This document shows, in pieces, positions 1 to 5,258 of a stretch of DNA of 5,258 nt. The stretch's first letter is position 1. Every line of letters starts with the position of its first letter. The notes under the pieces were generated by a model. The model did no database searches. It was given only the letters and a program-made list of their open reading frames with translations, and was not told the DNA's origin. The stretch is from JBCDBH01 sp039184055 (GTDB lineage: Bacteria; Acidobacteriota; Thermoanaerobaculia; Multivoradales; J023): positions 1-5,258 of the forward strand of contig JBCDBH010000406.1 of assembly GCA_039184055.1 (NCBI GenBank), in the 5' to 3' direction. Made by a program: the position numbers and the translations under genes.

Positions 1-1
1 A

Positions 2-256
2 CAGATGAGTCGCAGGATCGGGTGGTCGGTCAACCGGCCCTTCGTCGCCGAATGGGCGGAGCACATCGCGGCGTGGATTCGCGAAGGACGCGAGCCCTAC
101 GTGATGGTCCACACCCCCGACAACACACTCGTGCCACCCCTGGCACGCGACGTCCACGAAGCCATCGCGGCGCGGATCGACGTCGGCGATCTCGGCCCCT
201 GGCCGGGCGAGCGTGCACCCGAGCCCGAGGTGGGTGAGCAGCTGTCTCTGCTGTAG
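2..256 (+). CDS. DUF72 (YecE-like) family protein, C-terminal fragment
   Basis: The frame is open at the left edge (codon CAG at 2-4 precedes the first visible ATG at 5), so this is the last 84 or so residues of a longer protein; DUF72 proteins are usually about 240-300 residues. The visible part matches the end of the family as I know it: a PFVAEWAEHIAAWI helix, then REGREPYVMVHTPDN (a strand followed by the conserved HTPDN turn), then LARDVHEAIAARI, and a short tail ending QLSLL, a common DUF72 ending. The family adopts a TIM-barrel-like fold, and its biochemical role is not firmly established. The ATG at 5 is internal and should not be taken as the start. The gene converges with the minus-strand membrane-protein cassette, with 17 bases between the two stop codons and no evident terminator hairpin. 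The family call is from recognition of motifs, not a search. Confidence 0.75.
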   Translation, partial: QMSRRIGWSVNRPFVAEWAEHIAAWIREGREPYVMVHTPDNTLVPPLARDVHEAIAARIDVGDLGPWPGERAPEPEVGEQLSLL

Positions 257-273
257 AGAGCGTTCCTGCTTGG

Positions 274-909
274 TCAGCGCGTCTTCAGGTTCAACAAGCC
301 ACGCATCCGGTCCACATACTCGTCGCGTTCGAGGTCTCCGGCCACGAAGCGCTCGGTGAGGGTGCGCTCGAGCACGAAGGGGTCGATTCCGGAGCCTAGC
401 TTGGCTTCGAGAAGCGGGGTGATGTTCTCGGTCGGTGGCAGGCGGTGGAGATGGAAGAGCTCGCGTAGGGCCGTGCGCTGTTTGTCGATTCGTCGGTTAG
501 GTGCTTCGTTGACGTAGTTCTGGAGTGACGTCGCCCAGCGACCGACGAGGGGTGAGATGCCGAAGGCGAAGAGGAAGGTGTCCGCGAACCACACGCCCAT
601 AAAGAAAAGGATGCCGAGCAGAATCGCAATGGGAATGAGGCCGATGACGGTGTTGACGAGTGTCTGAAAGAGCAGCTTGATCGCGTCGTCGAGCTTGCCT
701 TTGATCGATCCCATGCCGAGCACCCAAGCGAGCCAGAGCACCGTGGGCAAGCCAGCCCATGCCAATTCATCGAGAGAACGTTCGGTGATGGGAGACATGG
801 GGACGAGCACGATGATCGTGGCGATCAGCACGATGAACACCTGCATGCTCTGTTCCTCGTCGGTGAACAAGGGGGTGCGGAAAGGCGGGACGTTGTGCAT
901 GGCTCTCAT
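274..909 (-). CDS. Small multi-pass membrane protein with SHOCT-like C-terminal region (paralogue of the preceding gene)
   Basis: I do not recognise a named family for the whole 211-residue protein. Hydrophobic segments lie at about residues 22-38, 49-67 and 82-105, with a shorter one near 107-121. A cytoplasmic-looking tail follows from about 122. Residues 176-206 (DPFVLERTLTERFVAG...DEYVDRMRGLL) form a helical pair resembling SHOCT domains. It is a diverged paralogue of the gene just upstream (964-1611): both have a GxxKGKLDDAIK / GGFQGSFRDALIK motif between hydrophobic segments and matching tails. The start is uncertain. ATG 909 lacks a clear Shine-Dalgarno. ATG 846 has GAGGA seven bases upstream. 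However, bases 898-847 keep strong third-position GC bias in this frame (15 of 17 codons end in G or C, versus 7 of 17 at second positions), and RTPL there echoes RRPL in the paralogue, so I keep the longer form. Last gene of the cassette; function unknown. Confidence 0.72.
   Translation of the reverse strand: MRAMHNVPPFRTPLFTDEEQSMQVFIVLIATIIVLVPMSPITERSLDELAWAGLPTVLWLAWVLGMGSIKGKLDDAIKLLFQTLVNTVIGLIPIAILLGILFFMGVWFADTFLFAFGISPLVGRWATSLQNYVNEAPNRRIDKQRTALRELFHLHRLPPTENITPLLEAKLGSGIDPFVLERTLTERFVAGDLERDEYVDRMRGLLNLKTR
854..858 (-). promoter_or_regulatory. Candidate internal ribosome-binding site (GAGGA) for an alternative start at 846
   Basis: On the minus strand GAGGA sits seven bases before ATG 846-844, which would give a 190-residue product beginning MQVFIVLIAT. 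This is the best Shine-Dalgarno near the gene's 5' end and competes with the upstream ATGs at 909 and 900, which have poor ones. Because the bases between the starts look coding by third-position GC, it may be incidental or a second start. Confidence 0.4.
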
Positions 910-963
910 TCGCTTTTTGGGCTCGAGGACGGAGGACTTCGATGGCGCGGTCGTGCTTCGAGC

Positions 964-1611
964 TCAATACCCACCCGTGACGATCGGCACGGGTGAGATC
1001 GCCAGGTAGCGCTTCATGGCGGCGACGTAGTCCGGGGTCGAGATCGTGCCTTCGAGGTAGCGACGGGTGGTGGTGATTTCGAGCTCGTAGGGGTTGTCGC
1101 CGCTAGCTTGTGGTTTGAGCAGGTTGAGGATCTTGCCTGCGTCGGGAGCGTCGCTGTCGAGTAGGGCGAGGAGTTTCTTGCGCCGGGCGCGCTCGATCTG
1201 GACTCCGTCTTTGAGCAAGAATCCACTGATCACCGCGAATACGACGAGGCCGAGCACGATCCCTCCACCACGGGCGACCTCGGGTTCGAAGGGCAGGTGC
1301 GGTTGGAGCATGAGCGCCAGCTCGACGAACTCCCACATGGACAGGGAGAAGAGCGCGAACATGAAGAGATTGCGCAGAGCTTTGATCAGAGCGTCGCGGA
1401 AGCTACCTTGAAACCCGCCGAAGACGAAGGTGGGCGCGATCAGGACGATGACGCCACCGACGATGATCGGGGTGAGGCCATACGGCTGGAGCATGCCCAT
1501 AGCGACCCCGTATACCGCGGTGAGGAGCACGGATATCCAGACTTCGGCGGTCGGCGATAGCGGCCGGCGACGCTCGTAGCGTCGGGCGCGTTCGATGGTC
1601 GAGGTGCTCAT
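964..1611 (-). CDS. Four-segment membrane protein with conserved cytoplasmic tail (paralogue of the following gene)
   Basis: This is a 215-residue protein of unknown function. The first 22 residues are basic (RARRYERRR), followed by hydrophobic segments at about 24-41, 46-66, 80-102 and 114-134. The basic N terminus and the RARRKK stretch at 141-146 suggest both ends face the cytoplasm. Residues 141-205 align with the tail of the next gene: RxxxxxLLxLL, then a short linker, then NPYELEITTTRRYLEG...DYVAAMKRYL, which is weakly SHOCT-like (paired helices around a Gly-containing turn). The start ATG 1611 is supported by AAGGAGA ending five bases upstream on the minus strand. It lies 31 bases downstream of the DUF1648 gene, so co-transcription is very likely. 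Its TGA (966-964) is in frame with the next gene, and the 18 codons between this stop and ATG 909 contain no other stop. No enzymatic motif or cysteine cluster is visible. Confidence 0.8.
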   Translation of the reverse strand: MSTSTIERARRYERRRPLSPTAEVWISVLLTAVYGVAMGMLQPYGLTPIIVGGVIVLIAPTFVFGGFQGSFRDALIKALRNLFMFALFSLSMWEFVELALMLQPHLPFEPEVARGGGIVLGLVVFAVISGFLLKDGVQIERARRKKLLALLDSDAPDAGKILNLLKPQASGDNPYELEITTTRRYLEGTISTPDYVAAMKRYLAISPVPIVTGGY

Positions 1612-1642
1612 GAGGGTCTCCTTGGTGAAGAAGTCGCGATTC

Positions 1643-2179
1643 TCACGTCACCTGCCCGCCTTCGGCCTGATACGCCTTGACCTGCTGGTCGACCTCCTTG
1701 GTGAGACCGGGGAGGAAGACGATCAGCAACACGGGCGTCATACCGAGCGCGATGACCATGGTGAGCGTCATCGTCGTGGTGGTCGAGTCGCCATGCGCGC
1801 CCTGCCACATCGAAACCTGAATGGCCATGAAGAGCACCGTGATCGTCGCGGTGAGCCAATAGAGCATGGCCTTCACCTTGTCGAAGACCGGCTTCTGGCG
1901 CTCGGGTGGCAGCTGGAGAAAGCGCTTCTTGTCCGGGATGTTGAGCAACCCGGGTGATTTCGTGATCGCACTGGCGACGCCGTACATCACCACCAGGCTC
2001 GCCAAGCCGATCAGGGGCAGCAGAAACCACATGACCGGGCTCTTGTCGCTCCACGCATCGGGCTGGCCGTCGATCCCGAAATGAGTCGGAAAGCGATCGG
2101 GTAGATCGACATAGGTCACCGCGCTGGCGGCGAGGTAGAGGGTGATCAGGGCGATGTTGACGACGTGCACGAGACGCAT
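1643..2179 (-). CDS. DUF1648 domain membrane protein
   Basis: This 178-residue protein has hydrophobic segments at about 3-23, 49-71, 104-124 and 135-156. The loop between the first two carries the DUF1648 signature: LPDRFPTHFGIDGQPDAWSD at about 26-45, with the conserved P..FP.HF...G.PD pattern and the following Lys-Ser. The later NIPDKKRFLQLPPERQ stretch (about 80-95) also occurs in this group as I remember it. DUF1648 is found in integral membrane proteins including the SdpI toxin-immunity family, but this protein is short and has no sign of a partner toxin, so an immunity role is speculation. ATG 2179 is a firm start: GGAGGA lies five bases upstream, and an in-frame TAG sits nine codons before it. 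It heads the three-gene membrane cassette, 114 bases after the flavoprotein gene and 31 before the next gene. Confidence 0.82.
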   Translation of the reverse strand: MRLVHVVNIALITLYLAASAVTYVDLPDRFPTHFGIDGQPDAWSDKSPVMWFLLPLIGLASLVVMYGVASAITKSPGLLNIPDKKRFLQLPPERQKPVFDKVKAMLYWLTATITVLFMAIQVSMWQGAHGDSTTTTMTLTMVIALGMTPVLLIVFLPGLTKEVDQQVKAYQAEGGQVT

Positions 2180-2184
2180 GGCAT

Positions 2185-2190
2185 TCCTCC
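2185..2190 (-). promoter_or_regulatory. Ribosome-binding site of the DUF1648 gene (GGAGGA)
   Basis: On the minus strand GGAGGA is followed by five bases and ATG 2179-2177. It fixes the start of the DUF1648 gene, and no alternative upstream start exists in that frame before the TAG nine codons earlier. Confidence 0.7.
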
Positions 2191-2231
2191 AGTTCTCGTC
2201 TTGCTACGTCCGACACCTTATGGCTATTCGA

Positions 2232-2247
2232 CATGTCGATCACCTCC
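2232..2247 (-). promoter_or_regulatory. Orphan ribosome-binding site plus ATG, possible leader or remnant gene start
   Basis: On the minus strand GGAGGTG (2247-2241), six bases and ATG (2234-2232) form a near-ideal translation start. The frame begins MSNSHKVSDVARRELEE and then runs into the DUF1648 coding sequence in a different frame, where it becomes Arg-rich and looks like a shadow; its first stop is at 1610-1608. It could be a leader that couples translation to the DUF1648 start, the remnant of a deleted gene, or chance. I do not annotate a protein here. Confidence 0.35.
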
Positions 2248-2293
2248 GCTGGAAAAGGCGACAATCGACGCCAACTGTGCTCACCCGACGCAG

Positions 2294-3592
2294 TCAGCAG
2301 CAGCGATTCGCCGGCATCTCCGCAGTGAGGTTCGTCGTGCAAACGCCGGTCTCGGGAAGGGTGAGCTCGATGCGCCGGGCCGATTCGTCTTCGCCGGCCA
2401 GATGGGCGACGATCGAACGCACCTGCTCGTATCCAGTACGCAAGAGAAAAGTCGGGGCACGTCCGTAGCTCTTCATGCCGGCCATGAAGAAACCCTTCTC
2501 CGGGTGCGCGAGCTCGCGGAAGCCGTGTGGCTCGACCGTGCCGCAGCTGTGGAAGTTCGGATCGATCATCGGTCCGAGCGCTTTCGGAGATTCCGTGGCG
2601 AGATCCAGGTCGAGCCGGAGCTCGCGGAGGATGTTCAGGTCCGGTCGCGAGCCGGTGGCGACGACGATTTCGTCGACGACGATCTGCCCCTCGCCGTCGA
2701 TATCGACGACCTCGATGCCGTCGTCGTGCTCGCGAAGCGCGCTGATCGAGACGCCGGTGAGCAACGTCGCCGCGCCGCTGTCGACGGCCTCGGCCACCAG
2801 GGTGCCCAGCTTGCCTCGTTCGGCGATGTCGTCGGTTTTGCCACCACCCCAGAGCTTCCGCGGGTCCGTCTTGCGAACCGCCCACGCGACCATCGTTTCG
2901 CGCTCGTTCCGGGCGAGAGTGACCAGGCTGAGAACGGATCCGATCGCCGAGTGGCCGGATCCTACGACGAGCGTGCGCTTGCCGACGTAACGCTCGCGCT
3001 CTCGTCCCAGCACGTCTGGCATGCCGTAACGAATATGGTCTCGGAACCTCGCTTCGCCGTCGGCCGGTACGCCGCCAGCGCCGAGCGGGTTCGGGGTGGT
3101 CCACGTACCCGACGCGTCGATGACCGCCTTCGCCAGGAAACGACGCGGCCCGTCGGGCGTCTCGGTGACGATGAGAAACGGTTTCTGGTCACGCTCACCG
3201 TTCTTCATGCGGTCATGGCCGTACCGGGTCACCGCCGTCACCTTGTGCTGAAGACGGACGTGCTGGGCGATTCCATCGAGGGCCGCGAGCGGATCCAAGA
3301 ACTGCTCGACGAGCTCTTTCGCGAAGGGCACGTCGTCCGGATCCGGAGCCCGCCAATCGGCGTGTGCTTCGAGGAGACGTCGACTCGGAGCATCGATCAG
3401 GAAAGACCAAGGGGTAAAAAGTCGTACGTGGCGCCAGTTCCACATGCTGGAGGCGACACGGGGCCCTGCTTCGAGAAGGAGCGGCGTCAAGCCGTGTTCG
3501 ACGAGGTTGGCCGCGGTCGCAAGGCCGATCGGACCGGCCCCGATGATCGCGATCGGGAGAGGGTTGCTGTCAATTGCCGTGTGTTGCGTCAT
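2294..3592 (-). CDS. FAD/NAD(P)-binding flavoprotein (monooxygenase- or pyridine-nucleotide-oxidoreductase-like) with C-terminal cysteines
   Basis: This 432-residue soluble enzyme has two dinucleotide-binding folds. The FAD motif GAGPIG is at 18-23 in a beta-alpha-beta context, with an acidic residue at the end of the second strand (LLLEAG, 38-43). The NAD(P) motif GSGHSAIG is at 211-218. Linking motifs are DASGTWTTPNPLGAGG (159-174) and VATGSRPDL (311-319). A conserved C-terminal stretch, GTVEPHG...GFFMAGMKSYGRAPTFLLRTGYEQ (351-390), precedes a tail LPETGVCTT...CC. Cysteines are at 350, 418, 431 and 432. No CxxC redox pair lies between the folds, so it is not a classical thioredoxin reductase; overall it resembles flavin monooxygenase-like flavoproteins. 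I recall close relatives, often with the same TGVC...CC tail, in actinobacteria, some near arsenic-resistance genes, but no ars gene is visible here. The substrate is unknown. The start ATG 3592 has AGGAG six bases upstream. Gaps of 154 and 114 bases on either side allow its own promoter. Confidence 0.85.
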   Translation of the reverse strand: MTQHTAIDSNPLPIAIIGAGPIGLATAANLVEHGLTPLLLEAGPRVASSMWNWRHVRLFTPWSFLIDAPSRRLLEAHADWRAPDPDDVPFAKELVEQFLDPLAALDGIAQHVRLQHKVTAVTRYGHDRMKNGERDQKPFLIVTETPDGPRRFLAKAVIDASGTWTTPNPLGAGGVPADGEARFRDHIRYGMPDVLGRERERYVGKRTLVVGSGHSAIGSVLSLVTLARNERETMVAWAVRKTDPRKLWGGGKTDDIAERGKLGTLVAEAVDSGAATLLTGVSISALREHDDGIEVVDIDGEGQIVVDEIVVATGSRPDLNILRELRLDLDLATESPKALGPMIDPNFHSCGTVEPHGFRELAHPEKGFFMAGMKSYGRAPTFLLRTGYEQVRSIVAHLAGEDESARRIELTLPETGVCTTNLTAEMPANRCC

Positions 3593-3621
3593 GGCTGGCT
3601 CCTATGTGCCGAGGTGGAACT

Positions 3622-3642
3622 CGTCTGTCGACAAGCTAGACG
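3622..3642. promoter_or_regulatory. Candidate operator: imperfect inverted repeat containing TGTCGACA
   Basis: CGTCT (3622-3626) and AGACG (3638-3642) form an inverted repeat with an 11-base spacer, and overlap the perfect 8-base palindrome TGTCGACA (3626-3633). The two centres differ by about 2.5 bases, so it is not one clean dyad. It lies 29 bases before the flavoprotein start, in the leader or promoter zone, where a dimeric repressor (TetR or MarR type by size) could bind. No regulator gene is in the window, and I could not place convincing -35 and -10 boxes around it. Confidence 0.3.
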
Positions 3643-3685
3643 GAGGAGCCTCGAAAAAGACGCAAGATTGGCTGGCTAAGAGCGA

Positions 3686-3706
3686 GCACGCCCAGAGATT
3701 GCGTGC
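3686..3706. terminator. Small hairpin after the helicase-nuclease gene, weak terminator candidate
   Basis: GCACGC (3686-3691) and GCGTGC (3701-3706) can pair as a six-base GC-rich stem with a nine-base loop, about 40 bases beyond the helicase-nuclease stop. On the minus strand no T run follows directly; TCTTTTT-like sequence comes only some 40 bases later. It could slow or end transcription from the helicase gene, but lacks the usual intrinsic terminator tail. Confidence 0.25.
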
Positions 3707-3746
3707 GTTTCCGCGCTGCAGCCGACGGGCTGGTGAGACATGTGGG

Positions 3747-5258
3747 CTAGATCGAGAGCAGGACGCCCCGCACCGGCTCATCGGTCTGCGCTTTGATCGC
3801 GGTGACGTACCAGGCGACCTGTTGCCGGTAGCTGTCCACCAGCCCTTCGACGTTGGCGTCGGTCTTGAAGTCGATCACCACCCAGCCGTCGCCGTCACGA
3901 AAGACCAGATCGATCACGCCTTCGATCAGGGTGCCGTCGTCGAGCGGCAGGATGAACGGCGCTTCGCGATGCAGACGCTCGGCCCGTGCGGCGCGACGCA
4001 TGAGCGGATGGGCGAGGGTCGCCACCACGGCGTCGGCGGCGGCTTCGATGTCGTCGATGGTGGCGGCGAGCGGTTTGCCGTGCATGACGAGCAGATCCCG
4101 CGTGGTGCTTTCGTCACCGTCGAGCGGCACGTCACGGAGCACGGTGTGCACCAGGGTGCCGAAGCGCTTGCCCGACGGACGCCCCGGGGCTTTGTCGAGC
4201 GCCTCGACCTGGACGTCGAGCGCCCAGGCGTCGGGGGCTTCGCGGTCGGTGGTGCTGACCGCCGCGACGGCGAAGCTGGGCTTCGAGCCTTCTTCGATCA
4301 CCAGACGATGGCGGTCTTTCCAGCGACGATATTTCCGAATGCCTTGCTCGGCGGCGGCGCCGTCTTCTCGTAAGAGGTCGACGCCTTCGACGCCTTGGGG
4401 CCCGCGCTCGACGGGTTTCAACACCGCCGGATCCCACCACAGCACGCGGTTGCCGGCGGTGCTTTCGTGGGTTCCGGGATGGACCGAGAAATCGGCCTCG
4501 CCGTCGAAGCTCTGGGGTCGTTGAAGCACGCTGCTCGAACCAAATTCAGGACGACGCTCGATGGGCTCACGCCACGTTTCTTTGCTCGGGTAAAGCGCCG
4601 GGTAGAGCGGTTCGAGCCAGCCGTTGGCGTAGGGCTCGTCACCCACCGCGGGCACCACCAGGAGATCCCGCGCCCGGGTGGCGGCGACGTAGGCGAGCCG
4701 CACCGCCTCGGCGCGATCCCGCTCGGATTCGCGTTCGGCGTTTTCACGAAGCTCGTGCGGGGTCAGACCGAGCAGGCGGATCGCCGCCAGGCTGCGCTCG
4801 GGATCGACGTGTTGCCCCGGTTGCTCGGTGTGTAGACGACAGGTCGGATCGGCGAGCACGACGACGGGGAATTCGAGACCCTTGGCGGCGTGCACGGTCA
4901 TCATTCGCACGCCGTCGGCGCCTTCTTCGAGCACCGGCGCGTGACCGCTGCCCGGACGCTCGGCTTCGGCGGTGAGCTGTTCGACAAAGCCGCGAAACGA
5001 CAAGCCGCCCCGCATTTCGAAGCCCCGCGCCAGGTCGCAAATCCGCTGCACGTTGGCGAGCACTTGATTGCCCGCCGGGTAGAGCGCGAAACCGGCGTGG
5101 GCGCGGGTGGCGGCGAGCAGCTCGCGAACCGTCTCGACGATCGGTCGCCGATTGCGCCGCAGATGAAGCCGACGAAGCATGACCAGGGCTTCGAGGATCG
5201 GCTGAAGCTCGGGGGCGACACGGCTCTCCTCCGCAGTGTCCTCGGCGCGAAAACGCAG
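3747..5258 (-). CDS. AddA/UvrD-type superfamily 1 helicase with C-terminal RecB-like PD-(D/E)XK nuclease, 5' truncated
   Basis: The frame is open to the right edge: 26 codons precede ATG 5180, which is internal, so about 503 C-terminal residues are visible and the Walker A part lies outside. Numbering from that Met, helicase motif V is VRMMTVHAAKGLEF (91-104) and motif VI is LAYVAATRARD (162-172). The nuclease domain follows after about 165 residues: FGTLVH (His345), EAPF (Glu406), GVIDL (Asp424), VVIDFKTD (Asp437, Lys439) and QQVAWY (Gln454, Tyr458). These are all residues expected for an active RecB/AddA-type nuclease. No cysteine set for an iron-sulfur cluster is present, unlike AddB-type nucleases. 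Known relatives process double-strand DNA ends for recombination repair, usually with a second subunit (AddB or RecC-like), which would be encoded off the window to the right. The call as AddA-like rather than a stand-alone UvrD-nuclease rests on architecture only. The product ends RGVLLSI at the TAG 3749-3747. Confidence 0.88.
   Translation of the reverse strand: MRFRAEDTAEESRVAPELQPILEALVMLRRLHLRRNRRPIVETVRELLAATRAHAGFALYPAGNQVLANVQRICDLARGFEMRGGLSFRGFVEQLTAEAERPGSGHAPVLEEGADGVRMMTVHAAKGLEFPVVVLADPTCRLHTEQPGQHVDPERSLAAIRLLGLTPHELRENAERESERDRAEAVRLAYVAATRARDLLVVPAVGDEPYANGWLEPLYPALYPSKETWREPIERRPEFGSSSVLQRPQSFDGEADFSVHPGTHESTAGNRVLWWDPAVLKPVERGPQGVEGVDLLREDGAAAEQGIRKYRRWKDRHRLVIEEGSKPSFAVAAVSTTDREAPDAWALDVQVEALDKAPGRPSGKRFGTLVHTVLRDVPLDGDESTTRDLLVMHGKPLAATIDDIEAAADAVVATLAHPLMRRAARAERLHREAPFILPLDDGTLIEGVIDLVFRDGDGWVVIDFKTDANVEGLVDSYRQQVAWYVTAIKAQTDEPVRGVLLSI

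Noticed and set aside
257..273. Possible bidirectional terminator between the convergent genes
   Set aside because: The 17 bases and flanks show no stable inverted repeat or T run.
2253..2272. GGCG...CGCC hairpin followed by TTTT on the minus strand, after the flavoprotein stop
   Set aside because: Only four base pairs with an eight-base loop; too weak to call a terminator.
1608..3104. Long minus-strand open frame of 498 codons
   Set aside because: Overlaps the flavoprotein and DUF1648 genes in another frame and encodes Arg-rich, low-quality sequence typical of GC-rich shadows. Only the start-like signal at 2247-2232 inside it deserved separate mention.
3592..3677. Nine-base direct repeat TGGCTGGCT at 3592-3600 and 3669-3677
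   Set aside because: Short and internally repetitive (TGGC twice), one copy overlaps the flavoprotein start; likely coincidence rather than an attachment site or mobile-element footprint.
2165..3679. Long plus-strand open frame of 504 codons antisense to the flavoprotein
   Set aside because: Recognisable motifs are all in the minus-strand frame. The antisense frame has no family features and is a consequence of high third-position GC.
3676..3741. 21-codon minus-strand frame starting just after the helicase stop
   Set aside because: No ribosome-binding site and no recognisable sequence; short open frames are expected by chance.
3444..4373. Plus-strand open frame of 309 codons antisense to the nuclease domain
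   Set aside because: It lies opposite conserved PD-(D/E)XK motifs and shows no recognisable protein features.

Overview
The window is GC-rich bacterial DNA with tightly packed genes, strong GC bias at third codon positions and good Shine-Dalgarno sequences, all typical of a high-GC bacterium. Gene content does not fix the phylum. The AddA-like nuclease-helicase and the DUF72 protein would suit a proteobacterium or myxobacterium-like lineage, but this is a weak inference. No rRNA, tRNA, CRISPR array, insertion sequence or phage gene is visible.

Layout from left to right. Bases 2-256 (+) hold the C-terminal end of a DUF72 (YecE-like) protein whose start lies outside the window. It converges, across 17 bases, with a leftward block of genes on the minus strand. 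Read in transcription order, from the right, that block has five genes. First is the C-terminal part of a UvrD/AddA-type helicase fused to a RecB-like PD-(D/E)XK nuclease (5258-3747, 5' end cut by the window). After a 154-base gap with a palindromic element comes a two-dinucleotide-fold flavoprotein with a cysteine-bearing tail (3592-2294). After a 114-base gap follows a DUF1648 membrane protein (2179-1643). Last are two small membrane proteins (1611-964 and 909-274).

The last three genes look like one membrane-protein cassette. All are short, have about four hydrophobic segments, lie on the same strand, and are separated by 31 and 54 bases. The final two are diverged tandem paralogues: they share a membrane-proximal motif and a C-terminal cytoplasmic helical region resembling SHOCT domains. 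They also lie in the same reading frame, separated by a single TGA. The flavoprotein may be co-transcribed with them, but its function is probably separate. I recall related flavoproteins near arsenic or metal resistance genes, yet no such partner is visible here.

No spectacular new system is evident. The most worthwhile leads are the paralogous membrane pair with its DUF1648 neighbour, the Cys tail of the flavoprotein, a near-perfect ribosome-binding site and ATG at 2247-2232 that opens a frame unrelated to the gene behind it, and the palindrome in front of the flavoprotein gene.
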